Assembly: GCA_009886755.1 (NCBI GenBank)
Contig: QXYU01000010.1
Location: 37,113 to 99,336, forward strand
Source: Flavobacteriaceae bacterium
GTDB lineage: Bacteria; Bacteroidota; Bacteroidia; Flavobacteriales; Flavobacteriaceae
Direction: 5' to 3'
Length of the DNA: 62,224 nucleotides
Under the pieces are notes generated by a model that ran no database searches, was not told the DNA's origin, and was given only the letters and a program-made list of their open reading frames with translations. Each line of letters opens with the position of its first letter. The first letter of the stretch is position 1. Shown one piece after another: positions 44,174 through 53,300 of this stretch. Both the position numbers and the translations under genes were made by a program.

Positions 44174-44516
44174 CAATAAGTTTGTCGCTGCAATTTTCGA
44201 GGTCAATCCAATAGATTATGTCTTGGTAATTGCTTTGTAATCGGTAACGTTTACAGCCCTCTCGCTGGGTGTCACTGGCTGAAAAATCGACTTTGGAACC
44301 TTGGAGCATTTCGGAGAATCGTGTCGAATCCAAGGCCTTTTCTTGCCATAAAACAGCACTGTCAATAACCACCTGTTTCTTTTTTAAATCAGCTAGTACA
44401 CGAGCATTTGGACCATAGTTACAACTTGTTCTTTTACCACTAAAAACAAAGCTAACAATCACCATTCCCAGCGATACGCCTACCAAATAATAACCAATAC
44501 GATAAAGAAGTTTCAT
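44151..44516 (-). CDS. Anchored small protein (DUF4258-like)
   Basis: A 121-residue protein with one N-terminal membrane segment (about residues 5-27) and a soluble domain with cysteines at CNYGPN and GCKRYRL. It resembles the flavobacterial proteins labelled DUF4258 that lie next to tsaE. It is co-transcribed with tsaE, overlapping it by 4 bases. The function is unknown. Confidence 0.75.
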   Translation of the reverse strand: MKLLYRIGYYLVGVSLGMVIVSFVFSGKRTSCNYGPNARVLADLKKKQVVIDSAVLWQEKALDSTRFSEMLQGSKVDFSASDTQREGCKRYRLQSNYQDIIYWIDLENCSDKLIVTQLQQP

Positions 44517-44923
44517 GCGTCGAATATAAGTTTACGGGTGTTGGCACCCAAAGGTTCTATTTGAATTTGGTGAAAGGCATCGGACAGCAGGGGGCGGATG
44601 CGTTCGGGCCATTCAATCATACAACGCGCTCCCGAATCCAAATATTCCTCAATACCGATATCCAAGGCTTCTTCCAAGCTATTGAGACGATACAAATCAA
44701 AATGATACAATGTCTTTCCTTCGGAATCTTGATAGCTATTCACCAAAGAAAAAGTGGGACTGGATACGGCTTGCATAACTCCTAATTCACTGCAAAGTGC
44801 TTTGATTAGGGTCGTTTTTCCAGCACCCATAGGGGCTTCCAACAAAAGAATAGGATGTTTCCATTGGGCAATGATCTGCTGGGCAATGGGTTTTAATTCC
44901 GAAAGTGCATAGGCTGTTTCCAC
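44513..44923 (-). CDS. tsaE: tRNA threonylcarbamoyladenosine ATPase TsaE
   Basis: TsaE is the small ATPase of the TsaBDE complex that makes t6A at position 37 of ANN-decoding tRNAs. The 136 residues carry Walker A EAPMGAGKTTLIKALC, the conserved SSPTFSLVNSY and the YHFDLYRL and EWPERI blocks. Length is normal. It lies 12 bases after porX, a gene order often seen in flavobacteria. Confidence 0.95.
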   Translation of the reverse strand: METAYALSELKPIAQQIIAQWKHPILLLEAPMGAGKTTLIKALCSELGVMQAVSSPTFSLVNSYQDSEGKTLYHFDLYRLNSLEEALDIGIEEYLDSGARCMIEWPERIRPLLSDAFHQIQIEPLGANTRKLIFDA

Positions 44924-44935
44924 CGCGCAAAGGTA

Positions 44936-46489
44936 TTAGCTTTTGGGGGTCATTGCAACAAAGGGGATGATCATTTCTTCCAATGAAATACCACCGTGCT
45001 GAAAACTGTTTTGAAAGAGTTTAGCAAAATAATTATAATTCTTGGGATAAAGGAAATAGGCATCTTCTTTGGCAAATACAAATTGGTGGTTAAAAGACAA
45101 ACGGGGAAGTCCCAATTGCTCTGGGTCGTCTGTTGCCATAACCTGCTTGGGTTCGTAGGTCAAACCCCGACCGGTTTTGTAGCGTAGGTTTTGACTTGTC
45201 TCACGGTCTCCGATGATGCTGGAGGGGGTTTGTACATTTACCGTCCCATGGTCTGTGGTAAGAAGCAGATTGAAGTTCAACATTGCCGCTTTTTGAATGA
45301 TTTCCAATAAGGGGGAGTTGTTAAACCAAGAACGCGTAAGGGAGCGATAGGCTTTGTTGTCCGCAGCCAGTTCTTTGATGATTTCCATTTCTGTTTTGGC
45401 ATGGGAAATCATATCTACAAAATTATACACCACAACGGTAAGCTGCTCTTTGGAATGATTCTGAAAAGATTTGACCAACTGCCGTCCTTCGGTAAGGTTG
45501 CGAATTTTGTGATAGCTCCATTTCAAATCCAAATTTTTCCGCTTCAGATGCGCCCCTAAAAATTCTTTTTCAAAAAGGTTTTTCCCCCCTTCATCGGTGT
45601 CGTTTTTCCACCATTCAGGGTGGGTTTTGGACATGGCCAAGGGCGTCATGCCGGAGAATAAGGCATTTCGGGCGTATTGTGTGGCCGTGGGAAGCAGACT
45701 ATAATACTTCTTTTCGGCTTCAACCGTATAAAGGTTCGTAAGGCTTTGTGAAATAATCTTCCATTGATCCAAACGCAGGTTGTCGATAACGACAAGCAAA
45801 GTGGGTTTTGAAGAACTCAGGCGTGGCAACACTTCTTGGGCCAATAGCTGATGTGAAAAAGTGGGAGCATTTTTTGGGTCTTGGAGCCAATCGGCATAAT
45901 TGTTTTCAATAAACTTGGCAAAAAGCTGGTTGGCCTCCTGCATCTGGGTTTCAAAGATTTCAAGCATACTCGGATCTTCCAAGGCCTCGAGTTCAGCTTC
46001 CCAAAAGATCATTTTTTCATAAAAATCAGCCCACTCCTGATGAGTGTTAAGGTCCTGCAGGGAAAGAGCGATTTTGCGAAATTCTTGCTGGTAGTTTTTG
46101 ATGGTGGTTTCCGCGACTAAATTCCGATGCTGCAATAACTTTTTCAGGGAAAGTAGAATCTGATTTGGGTTGACGGGTTTGATGAGATAGTCCGATATTT
46201 TGGAGCCTATGGCTTCTTCCATGATGTGTTCTTCTTCATTCTTGGTGATCATAACCACAGGAAGATTGGGACGTAATTGCTTGAGCTCCGTAAGCGTTTC
46301 CAGACCGTTAAGACCGGGCATATTTTCGTCTAGCAACACCACTTCAAAGAGCTGTTTTTGAATGCGTTCCAAGGCCTCGCGACCGTTGTTGCAGGAGTGT
46401 ACATGGTAGCCTTTGTTTTCAAGAAATAGGATGTGGGGTTTGAGTAGATCGACTTCGTCGTCGACCCAAAGGATATTGATTGTGGACAT
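44936..46489 (-). CDS. porX: PorX-type response regulator with alkaline-phosphatase-like (PglZ) domain
   Basis: A 517-residue two-domain protein. The receiver domain (1-120) has acidic residues Asp10-Asp11, the phosphoacceptor Asp54 in VVLLDENMPGL and lysine in YLIKPVNP. The C-terminal domain (about 200-517) is of the PglZ/alkaline-phosphatase superfamily: LLVVIDNLRLDQWK, FVDMISHAKTEME and LLLTTDHGTVNV hold the metal sites. In Porphyromonas and flavobacteria PorX works with PorY and the sigma factor SigP to control the type IX secretion system. It is divergent from the HD-domain gene. Confidence 0.95.
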   Translation of the reverse strand: MSTINILWVDDEVDLLKPHILFLENKGYHVHSCNNGREALERIQKQLFEVVLLDENMPGLNGLETLTELKQLRPNLPVVMITKNEEEHIMEEAIGSKISDYLIKPVNPNQILLSLKKLLQHRNLVAETTIKNYQQEFRKIALSLQDLNTHQEWADFYEKMIFWEAELEALEDPSMLEIFETQMQEANQLFAKFIENNYADWLQDPKNAPTFSHQLLAQEVLPRLSSSKPTLLVVIDNLRLDQWKIISQSLTNLYTVEAEKKYYSLLPTATQYARNALFSGMTPLAMSKTHPEWWKNDTDEGGKNLFEKEFLGAHLKRKNLDLKWSYHKIRNLTEGRQLVKSFQNHSKEQLTVVVYNFVDMISHAKTEMEIIKELAADNKAYRSLTRSWFNNSPLLEIIQKAAMLNFNLLLTTDHGTVNVQTPSSIIGDRETSQNLRYKTGRGLTYEPKQVMATDDPEQLGLPRLSFNHQFVFAKEDAYFLYPKNYNYFAKLFQNSFQHGGISLEEMIIPFVAMTPKS

Positions 46490-46494
46490 ATTTT

Positions 46495-46502
46495 TATATT
46501 TG
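46495..46502 (+). promoter_or_regulatory. Probable -7 element of the HD-domain gene
   Basis: TATATTTG matches TAnnTTTG and ends 24 bases before the ATG at 46527. TTG at 46476-46478 lies 16 bases upstream and may serve as the -33 element. Confidence 0.5.
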
Positions 46503-46526
46503 CGTCATAAATTAGGGCACACGGCT

Positions 46527-47735
46527 ATGAAACCTTTAATAATCAACGATCCAATTTACGGTTTTATTGCCATCAAATCTCCTTTGATTGCCCGACTTAT
46601 CAACCATCCCTTCTTTCAACGCCTTCGTCGTATTTCGCAGATGGGCTTGTCTGTATTTGTTTTTCCGGGAGCCCATCACAACCGTCTGGAGCACGCATTA
46701 GGCTGTTTGCATTTGGCTCAAAAAGCGATAATGGCTCTTCGCGAAAAAGGAGAAAAAATCTCTGAAGCCGAGTCTGAAGCATTGCAAATCGCCTTGCTGT
46801 TTCACGATATTGGTCATGGCCCTTTTTCTCATGCCATCGAAAAAGCTTTACTGCCTGGAATTACCCACGAGCAGATTTCGGAAGTTCTCATTGAAAAAAT
46901 CAATACCGAAATGGATGGCGCGCTGGCTTCGGCACTGGCCATTTTCAACAATAGTTATGAACGTCCTTTTTTTCATCAGTTGCTTACAGGACAGGTAGAT
47001 TTGGATCGGTTGGATTATCTAAAACGTGACAGCTTTTATACGGGAGCCATGGAGGGAAACATCAATTCCTCACGATTGATATCCATGATGCGAGTAGTTG
47101 ATAACCAATTGGTTTTTGATGAAAAAGCCAATTATTCTTTAGAGAAATTCTTGTTGGCCCGTCGTTTAATGTATTGGCAAGTCTATCTTCACAAAACCAG
47201 TTTGGTTTCAGAACTTATTTTAGTAAAAATACTACACCATGCGCGAAAGGTACTAGCGCAAGGAAAACCCCTGAAAGGTTCTGACGCCTTACTGGCCCTT
47301 CTTTCTAAGGGAGATGCGCCACTAGCCATTGACACGGTCGATTGGTCAACGTTTTTGGCTCTAGACGACTCAGATGTTTGGTATTCGCTAAAGCAGTGGC
47401 AAGAAGCATCTGATTTCATTTTGAGTGATTTGTCACAGCGTATTATCAAACGAAATCTCTTTAGGGTAGAGGTGCAAGACCATCCTTTTGAAGAATTAGC
47501 AGTTGTACGACTGCAAGAGCAATGGGCGAAACATTATAATTCGGAAGAAATTGCTCAAGCCTATGTCTTTACAGGGCATGTGTCTAACCAGACCTATTCG
47601 TCTAACAAACACCCTGTGTTGTTGCAAAACGCAAGTAATGAAATCCTTCCGATTCACCAACATCCAAGTTTTAGTGCTTTGATGAAATACACCAATTCCC
47701 AAAAGCTCTATTATTTGTGCAGTCCCAAAAGCTAG
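46527..47735 (+). CDS. HD-domain phosphohydrolase
   Basis: A 402-residue protein of the HD superfamily close to the dNTP triphosphohydrolase-like (SAMHD1-type) group. Metal ligands are in HHNRLEHALGCLHLA (His), LLFHDIGHGPFSHAIE (His-Asp) and TGQVDLDRLDYLKRDSF (Asp). The ATG at 46527 follows a promoter and begins the conserved MKPLIINDPIYGFI; the longer frame runs through porX antisense sequence. The substrate is unknown. Confidence 0.92.
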   Translation: MKPLIINDPIYGFIAIKSPLIARLINHPFFQRLRRISQMGLSVFVFPGAHHNRLEHALGCLHLAQKAIMALREKGEKISEAESEALQIALLFHDIGHGPFSHAIEKALLPGITHEQISEVLIEKINTEMDGALASALAIFNNSYERPFFHQLLTGQVDLDRLDYLKRDSFYTGAMEGNINSSRLISMMRVVDNQLVFDEKANYSLEKFLLARRLMYWQVYLHKTSLVSELILVKILHHARKVLAQGKPLKGSDALLALLSKGDAPLAIDTVDWSTFLALDDSDVWYSLKQWQEASDFILSDLSQRIIKRNLFRVEVQDHPFEELAVVRLQEQWAKHYNSEEIAQAYVFTGHVSNQTYSSNKHPVLLQNASNEILPIHQHPSFSALMKYTNSQKLYYLCSPKS

Positions 47736-47759
47736 TTTCCTAGGAAATTGCTATTTTTG
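47736..47759 (+). promoter_or_regulatory. Palindrome and -7 element in front of lpxD
   Basis: A perfect 12-base palindrome TTTCCTAGGAAA (47736-47747) is followed by TATTTTTG (47752-47759), a match to TAnnTTTG only 4 bases before the lpxD ATG. A message from here would be leaderless or nearly so. No -33 TTTG is seen. Confidence 0.4.
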
Positions 47760-47763
47760 CCCT

Positions 47764-48786
47764 ATGAAATTTACGGCCCAACAGATCGCTGCCCAATTAA
47801 AAGGATCGATCGATGGAGACCCCCAAATTGTCGTTTCGGAATTGTCAAAAATTGAAGAAGCCCAATCGGGCTCGCTTTCCTTTCTTGCCAACCCTAAATA
47901 CACCCCATATATATACAAAACCAACGCCTCTGTAGTCATTGTAAATCAAGACTTCGAGTCGAATCAACAAATCAAACCAACATTGATTCGGGTTGAAAAT
48001 GCTTATCAAGCCTTTTCTGAATTATTGGAGTACTATCAAACCGTCAAGAATAAACGAGAAGGGGTTCATCCTTCTGCTCAGATTGCACAGGATATAGAAT
48101 TGCCATCGGGAGTGTATATTGGCCCCAACGTAATTATCGAGGAAAACTGTGTTTTGGGAAAAAACATTAAGATTTTCCCAAATGTATATATCGCTAGTAA
48201 TGTCATCATTGGGGATCATTGCACCATTCACTCTGGAGCCCAAATTCTCTCGGACACCGTTATTGGTAATTATTGCAACATCCATAGTGGCGTTGTGTTG
48301 GGATCGGACGGCTTTGGTTTTGCGCCTCAAGAAAATGGAACGTATAAAAAAGTACCTCAAACCGGAAATGTTGTTTTGGAAGATCATGTTGATGTTGGAG
48401 CAATGAGTACTATTGATAAAGCAACCTTAGGCTCAACACTTATCCGAAAAGGAGTTAAGCTAGATAACCAGATTCAGATTGCACACAATGTTGAGATAGG
48501 GGAGAACACTGTCATTGCTGCACAGACAGGAATTGCCGGTTCGGCTAAAATCGGACAGAACTGTATCATTGGCGGACAGGTAGGCGTTGCTGGACATATT
48601 AGCATTGGTGATAATGTTCAGATTCAAGGCCAGACAGGAGTAACCAGTAATATTGAAGATAACATGAAGTTGCAAGGGACACCAGCTGTTGATTATTTTA
48701 GCTATAGCAAGTCCTATGTACACTTTAAGAACTTACCCAAATTAGTTAAACAAATAAACCAAATCGAGAAGAACCAAAAATCATGA
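47764..48786 (+). CDS. lpxD: UDP-3-O-acylglucosamine N-acyltransferase
   Basis: LpxD adds the second 3-hydroxyacyl chain in lipid A synthesis. The 340-residue protein has the N-terminal uridine-binding domain (1-100, LSFLANPKYTPYIYKT), then left-handed beta-helix hexapeptide repeats (about 105-300), with the catalytic histidine in NQIQIAHNVEIGEN, and a C-terminal helix. It opens the lipid A cluster and overlaps lpxC-fabZ by 4 bases. Confidence 0.97.
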   Translation: MKFTAQQIAAQLKGSIDGDPQIVVSELSKIEEAQSGSLSFLANPKYTPYIYKTNASVVIVNQDFESNQQIKPTLIRVENAYQAFSELLEYYQTVKNKREGVHPSAQIAQDIELPSGVYIGPNVIIEENCVLGKNIKIFPNVYIASNVIIGDHCTIHSGAQILSDTVIGNYCNIHSGVVLGSDGFGFAPQENGTYKKVPQTGNVVLEDHVDVGAMSTIDKATLGSTLIRKGVKLDNQIQIAHNVEIGENTVIAAQTGIAGSAKIGQNCIIGGQVGVAGHISIGDNVQIQGQTGVTSNIEDNMKLQGTPAVDYFSYSKSYVHFKNLPKLVKQINQIEKNQKS

Positions 48787-50192
48787 TCCAAAAAACGGAT
48801 TTACAACAAACCATTAAGAAGGCCATCATACTGGAAGGTGTTGGGCTTCACACCGGAAAAAACGTAACCCTACGTTTTGAACCTGCTCCCGAAAACACAG
48901 GCTATGTTTTTGTGCGTGACGATCTAGAGGGAACTCCTGAGATTTCAGCTGATGTACAATATGTGGTCAATACAGATCGTGGCACTAATCTTGAGAAGGA
49001 TGGAGTGAAAATCCAAACTTCAGAACATGTTTTAGCGGCCCTAGTGGGGCTTCAAATTGACAACTGTTTTATTCATCTTGATGCTTCCGAACCACCAATT
49101 ATGGACGGTTCGTCCAAGTACTTTATCGAAGCCATCGAAAAGGCAGGTGTTGAAAAACAAGAAAAACCACGTGAAGAATATGTAGTTGACGAAGTGATTT
49201 GCTTTAAAGACGAAGAGAGTGGAAGTGAGATTACAATCATACCTTCAGAAAGCTATCAAATCACAACAATGGTTGATTTTGGCACCAAAATTTTAGGAAC
49301 CCAAAATGCAACCTTAGACAACTTGAGTGATTTTAAAGGAGAAATCGCTCCTGCTCGAACTTTTAGCTTCCTTCATGAGTTGGAGATGCTCTTAGATCAT
49401 GGCTTGATTAAAGGTGGAGACCTGAATAACGCCATTGTCTATGTTGACAAACCACTTTCGGAAGAGACTACGGAGAAATTAAAAAAAGCCTTCAACAAGG
49501 ATCATATCAGCATTAAGCCTAACGGGGTTTTGGATAATTTAACCTTGCATTTTTCGAATGAGGCAGCTCGTCACAAGCTCCTTGATGTTATTGGAGATTT
49601 GGCATTGATTGGTACGCGTATTCGGGGGCATGTTATCGCAAAAAAACCAGGACACCGAGTAAACACAATGTTTGCAGACAAAGTTGCCAAATTAATCAAA
49701 CACGACAAACGTCTTAATGTACCTAAAATTGATTTCACTCAACCACCATTGATGGATACTGTGGCCATTATGAAAATGTTGCCGCATCGTCCTCCATTTT
49801 TATTGGTTGATAAAATCTATGAACTCTCAGACACTCATGTGTTGGCTTTGAAAAATGTCACCATGAACGAGCCATTTTTCCAAGGGCACTTCCCTGGTGC
49901 ACCCGTAATGCCTGGGGTTTTACAGATTGAAGCCATGGCACAAGCAGGTGGAATACTAGTCCTTAATACTGTTCCCGATCCGGAGAACTACTTGACTTTT
50001 TTCATGAAAATTGACAATGTGAAGTTCAAGCGGCCTGTTCATCCTGGAGACACCATGATATTTAAATTGGATTTGATAACGCCCATACGTAGAGGTATCT
50101 GCCATATGCGAGCCACAGCTTATGTCAACGGGGTTTTGACTTCGGAAGGAGATATGATGGCACAAATCATTAAACGTAAAGACACTAAATGA
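48783..50192 (+). CDS. lpxC-fabZ: Bifunctional LpxC deacetylase / FabZ dehydratase
   Basis: A 469-residue fusion typical of Bacteroidota. Residues 1 to about 300 are LpxC, the zinc deacetylase that commits to lipid A: the zinc and active-site blocks are TSEHVLAALVGLQIDN, SEPPIMDGSS and the LLDVIGDLALIG region. Residues about 320-469 are FabZ, the 3-hydroxyacyl-ACP dehydratase: MLPHRPPFLLVDKI and GHFPGAPVMPGVLQIEAMAQ carry the catalytic His and Glu. Joining them ties the use of 3-hydroxyacyl-ACP in lipid A to its use in fatty acids. It overlaps both neighbours by 4 bases. Confidence 0.97.
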   Translation: MIQKTDLQQTIKKAIILEGVGLHTGKNVTLRFEPAPENTGYVFVRDDLEGTPEISADVQYVVNTDRGTNLEKDGVKIQTSEHVLAALVGLQIDNCFIHLDASEPPIMDGSSKYFIEAIEKAGVEKQEKPREEYVVDEVICFKDEESGSEITIIPSESYQITTMVDFGTKILGTQNATLDNLSDFKGEIAPARTFSFLHELEMLLDHGLIKGGDLNNAIVYVDKPLSEETTEKLKKAFNKDHISIKPNGVLDNLTLHFSNEAARHKLLDVIGDLALIGTRIRGHVIAKKPGHRVNTMFADKVAKLIKHDKRLNVPKIDFTQPPLMDTVAIMKMLPHRPPFLLVDKIYELSDTHVLALKNVTMNEPFFQGHFPGAPVMPGVLQIEAMAQAGGILVLNTVPDPENYLTFFMKIDNVKFKRPVHPGDTMIFKLDLITPIRRGICHMRATAYVNGVLTSEGDMMAQIIKRKDTK

Positions 50193-50974
50193 ATCAGCCC
50201 CTAGCATTTGTTCACCCGGGAGCTAAAATTGCTCAAAATGTTGTAATAGAACCCTTTTCCACAATTTCAAATAATGTAGAAATTGGGGAGGGCAGTTGGA
50301 TCGGTCCAAATGTTACTATTATGGAGGGCGCACGTATTGGTAAGAATTGTTCAATTTTTCCAGGCGCTGTTATTTCTGCCATTCCACAAGATTTAAAATT
50401 TAATGGGGAAGACACTACTGCCGAAATAGGAGACAATACTACCATTCGTGAATGTGTCACCATCAATCGAGGGACAACGAGTCGAATGAAAACACAGATT
50501 GGTAGTAACTGCCTGATTATGGCATACTCCCACGTTGCCCATGACTGTTTTGTTGGAGATAACTGTATTTTTTCCAATAACTCAACGCTTGCGGGCCATA
50601 TTAACATTGGAAATCATGTTATTTTGGCTGGAATGACAGCCGTTCATCAATTTGTTACCATCGGAGATCATGCTTTTATCGCTGGAGGTTCTTTGGTGCG
50701 AAAAGATGTACCTCCTTATGTTAAAGCAGCACGTGAGCCCCTGTCTTATGTAGGGATCAACTCTGTTGGACTGCGACGCAGGGGATTTGTTGCTGAAAAA
50801 ATAACAGAGATTCAAAACATCTACAGACTGTTATATCAAAAGAATTACAATAACGCCCAAGCAACTGAAATTATAGAAGCGGAGATGATTGCCTCACCAG
50901 AACGCGATGAAATTCTACAATTTATCCGAAATTCGCAACGCGGAATTATGAAAGGCTATTTCCAACGCAATTAA
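50189..50974 (+). CDS. lpxA: UDP-N-acetylglucosamine O-acyltransferase
   Basis: LpxA performs the first acylation of lipid A synthesis. The 261 residues show hexapeptide repeats from the start (AKIAQNVVIEPFSTISNNVE), the catalytic histidine in MAYSHVAHDCFVGDN and the C-terminal helical domain (about 190-261, ITEIQNIYRLLYQKNYN). It is coupled to lpxC-fabZ by a 4-base overlap and is followed by efp after 9 bases. Confidence 0.97.
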   Translation: MNQPLAFVHPGAKIAQNVVIEPFSTISNNVEIGEGSWIGPNVTIMEGARIGKNCSIFPGAVISAIPQDLKFNGEDTTAEIGDNTTIRECVTINRGTTSRMKTQIGSNCLIMAYSHVAHDCFVGDNCIFSNNSTLAGHINIGNHVILAGMTAVHQFVTIGDHAFIAGGSLVRKDVPPYVKAAREPLSYVGINSVGLRRRGFVAEKITEIQNIYRLLYQKNYNNAQATEIIEAEMIASPERDEILQFIRNSQRGIMKGYFQRN

Positions 50975-50983
50975 ACATTAATC

Positions 50984-51550
50984 ATGGCAACAACATCAGA
51001 CATCCGGAAAGGATTGTGTATCAAATATAGTAACGATATTTATAAAATTATAGAGTTTCTTCATGTAAAACCGGGGAAAGGTCCCGCTTTTGTTCGAACG
51101 AAATTGAAAAGTGTTACCTCTGGAAAAGTGGTGGATAATACCTTTTCAGCCGGTCATAAGATTGAAGATATTCGTGTGGAAACAAACAAATATCAATTTC
51201 TTTATCAAGACGGAGATCAGTACCACTTTATGAATTCGGATGATTATGAGCAAATTAGTATCAACGTAAGCATTCTAGAAAATGAAGACTTGATGAAAGA
51301 AGGTGAAATTGTCACCATCTCCATTAATACTGAAGATAGCATGCCCTTGTCTGTTGAACTTCCGGCAAGTGTTGTCCTAGAAGTCACACACACAGAGCCA
51401 GGGGTCAAAGGAAATACGGCAACCAACGCTACTAAACCTGCTACTGTTAAAACAGGAGCAAAAATCAATGTTCCATTGTTCATTAACGAAGGGGATAAAA
51501 TTAAAGTGGATACAGAAAAAAGAAGTTATCAGGAACGCATCAAAGAATAA
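50984..51550 (+). CDS. efp: Elongation factor P
   Basis: EF-P relieves ribosomes stalled at runs of proline. The 188-residue protein has the three beta domains, with the tip loop HVKPGKGPAFVRTKL carrying the lysine that is modified in many bacteria, and the C-terminal block SYQERIKE. No epmA- or epmB-like gene is in the window, so modification is unknown. It sits at the end of the lipid A genes, 29 bases before sucD. Confidence 0.97.
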   Translation: MATTSDIRKGLCIKYSNDIYKIIEFLHVKPGKGPAFVRTKLKSVTSGKVVDNTFSAGHKIEDIRVETNKYQFLYQDGDQYHFMNSDDYEQISINVSILENEDLMKEGEIVTISINTEDSMPLSVELPASVVLEVTHTEPGVKGNTATNATKPATVKTGAKINVPLFINEGDKIKVDTEKRSYQERIKE

Positions 51551-51579
51551 ACTAAACAGAATTTAAGCGAAACTATATT

Positions 51580-52452
51580 ATGAGTGTACTCGTCAATAAA
51601 GACTCAAAAATCATCGTTCAAGGATTTACAGGAAGTGAAGGAACGTTTCATGCCTCGCAAATGATTGCATATGGCACTAATGTTGTCGGGGGAGTAACCC
51701 CTGGTAAAGGAGGTCAGACCCATTTGGATCGTCCTGTTTTCAACACAGTTGCCGAAGCTGTAGCCCAAGAAGACGCCGATACAACGATCATATTTGTACC
51801 CCCGGCCTTTGCTGCGGATGCGATTATGGAAGCGGCAGAGGCAGGAATCAAAGTGATCATTACCATCACGGAAGGAATTCCCGTAAATGATATGGTCAAA
51901 GTAGCGAGCTATCTTAAGACCAAAGATTGCCGTATGGTTGGACCTAACTGCCCTGGAGTGATTACACCAGAGGAAGCAAAAGTTGGAATCATGCCCGGTT
52001 TTGTCTTTAAAAAAGGAAATGTTGGTATTGTCTCTAAATCAGGTACATTAACCTATGAAGCCGCTGATCAAGTTGTGCGCGAAGGCTTGGGAATCACCAC
52101 GGCCATTGGCATTGGAGGAGATCCAATTATAGGAACCACCACCAAAGAAGCGGTTGAATTATTAATGAATGATCCGGAAACCGAAGCTATCGTAATGATC
52201 GGAGAGATTGGCGGACAACTAGAAGCTGATGCCGCTCGATGGATTAAAGAAAGTGGAAATAAAAAACCCGTAGTAGGGTTTATTGCTGGCGAAACGGCAC
52301 CCAAAGGGAGAACTATGGGGCATGCCGGCGCAATTGTTGGAGGCGCAGAAGACACTGCCGAGGCCAAAAAAGCAATCATGACAGCATGTGGGATTCACGT
52401 AGTAGATTCTCCAGCTCAAATCGGACGTAAAATCGCTGAAATACTCGCGTAG
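51580..52452 (+). CDS. sucD: Succinyl-CoA synthetase alpha subunit
   Basis: The 290-residue alpha subunit of the TCA-cycle enzyme. The CoA-binding start is [18 protein letters not shown], and the phosphorylated histidine is in [14 protein letters not shown] (about residue 246). [20 protein letters not shown] is the usual middle block. The beta-subunit gene sucC is not adjacent, which is common in flavobacteria. Confidence 0.97.
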   Translation: MSVLVNKDSKIIVQGFTGSEGTFHASQMIAYGTNVVGGVTPGKGGQTHLDRPVFNTVAEAVAQEDADTTIIFVPPAFAADAIMEAAEAGIKVIITITEGIPVNDMVKVASYLKTKDCRMVGPNCPGVITPEEAKVGIMPGFVFKKGNVGIVSKSGTLTYEAADQVVREGLGITTAIGIGGDPIIGTTTKEAVELLMNDPETEAIVMIGEIGGQLEADAARWIKESGNKKPVVGFIAGETAPKGRTMGHAGAIVGGAEDTAEAKKAIMTACGIHVVDSPAQIGRKIAEILA

Positions 52453-52540
52453 CAATGCGACAAACACATATTATTTGACGTCTCCTGAAGGAATGGAACA
52501 GCAGAATATCCATTGACCTCAAAATAAAATCAGAAATCAA

Positions 52541-53287
52541 ATGAAATTACTTGATCAAAAAACCGCTATTATAACTGGAGCCAGTCGTGGTATTGGCAGA
52601 GGGATCGCATTGACCTTTGCCCAAAACGGTTGTGCCGTTGCGTTCACCTACAGTAGTTCCACAGCAGCTGCAGAGCAGTTGGAGACGGAGCTCAAGGCTC
52701 TTGGAGTCAATGCCAAGGGGTACCAAAGCAATGCGGCTGACTTTGAAGCAGCGCAACAATTAGTGGAAGATGTAATGGCTGATTTTGGACAAATTGACAT
52801 CCTTATCAACAATGCGGGTATTACAAAAGACAATCTTCTCATGCGAATGGGAGAAGCTGATTTTGATTCAGTTATCAATATAAACCTAAAGTCTGTGTTT
52901 AATATGACAAAAGCTGTTCAGCGTACGTTTCTAAAGCAACGTCATGGAAGCCTGATTCATATGAGTTCGGTGGTGGGTGTTAAAGGAAACGCAGGACAAG
53001 CCAATTACGCTGCTTCCAAAGCAGGTATTATTGGTTTCTCTAAATCAATCGCTTTGGAATTAGGATCCCGAAACATTCGTTCCAATGTCATTGCTCCAGG
53101 CTTTATCGAAACTGAAATGACAGACAAACTTGCTGAAGACGTTGTACAGTCTTGGCGTGATGGTATTCCACTCAAAAGAGGGGGACAGCCTGAAGATGTA
53201 GCCAATGCCTGTGTGTTTTTGGCTTCTAATTTATCAAATTATATCACAGGGCAAGTCCTCCATGTTGATGGCGGAATGCTCACTTAA
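52541..53287 (+). CDS. fabG: 3-oxoacyl-ACP reductase
   Basis: A 248-residue short-chain dehydrogenase that reduces 3-oxoacyl-ACP in fatty-acid synthesis. The NADPH site is ITGASRGIGRGIALTFA and the catalytic Ser-Tyr-Lys are in HMSSVVGVKGNAGQANYAAS followed by KAG. INNAGITKDNLLMRM and the C-terminal NYITGQVLHVDGGM are typical of FabG. It lies 88 bases after sucD. Confidence 0.94.
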   Translation: MKLLDQKTAIITGASRGIGRGIALTFAQNGCAVAFTYSSSTAAAEQLETELKALGVNAKGYQSNAADFEAAQQLVEDVMADFGQIDILINNAGITKDNLLMRMGEADFDSVININLKSVFNMTKAVQRTFLKQRHGSLIHMSSVVGVKGNAGQANYAASKAGIIGFSKSIALELGSRNIRSNVIAPGFIETEMTDKLAEDVVQSWRDGIPLKRGGQPEDVANACVFLASNLSNYITGQVLHVDGGMLT

Positions 53288-53300
53288 ACCTAAAATTATT

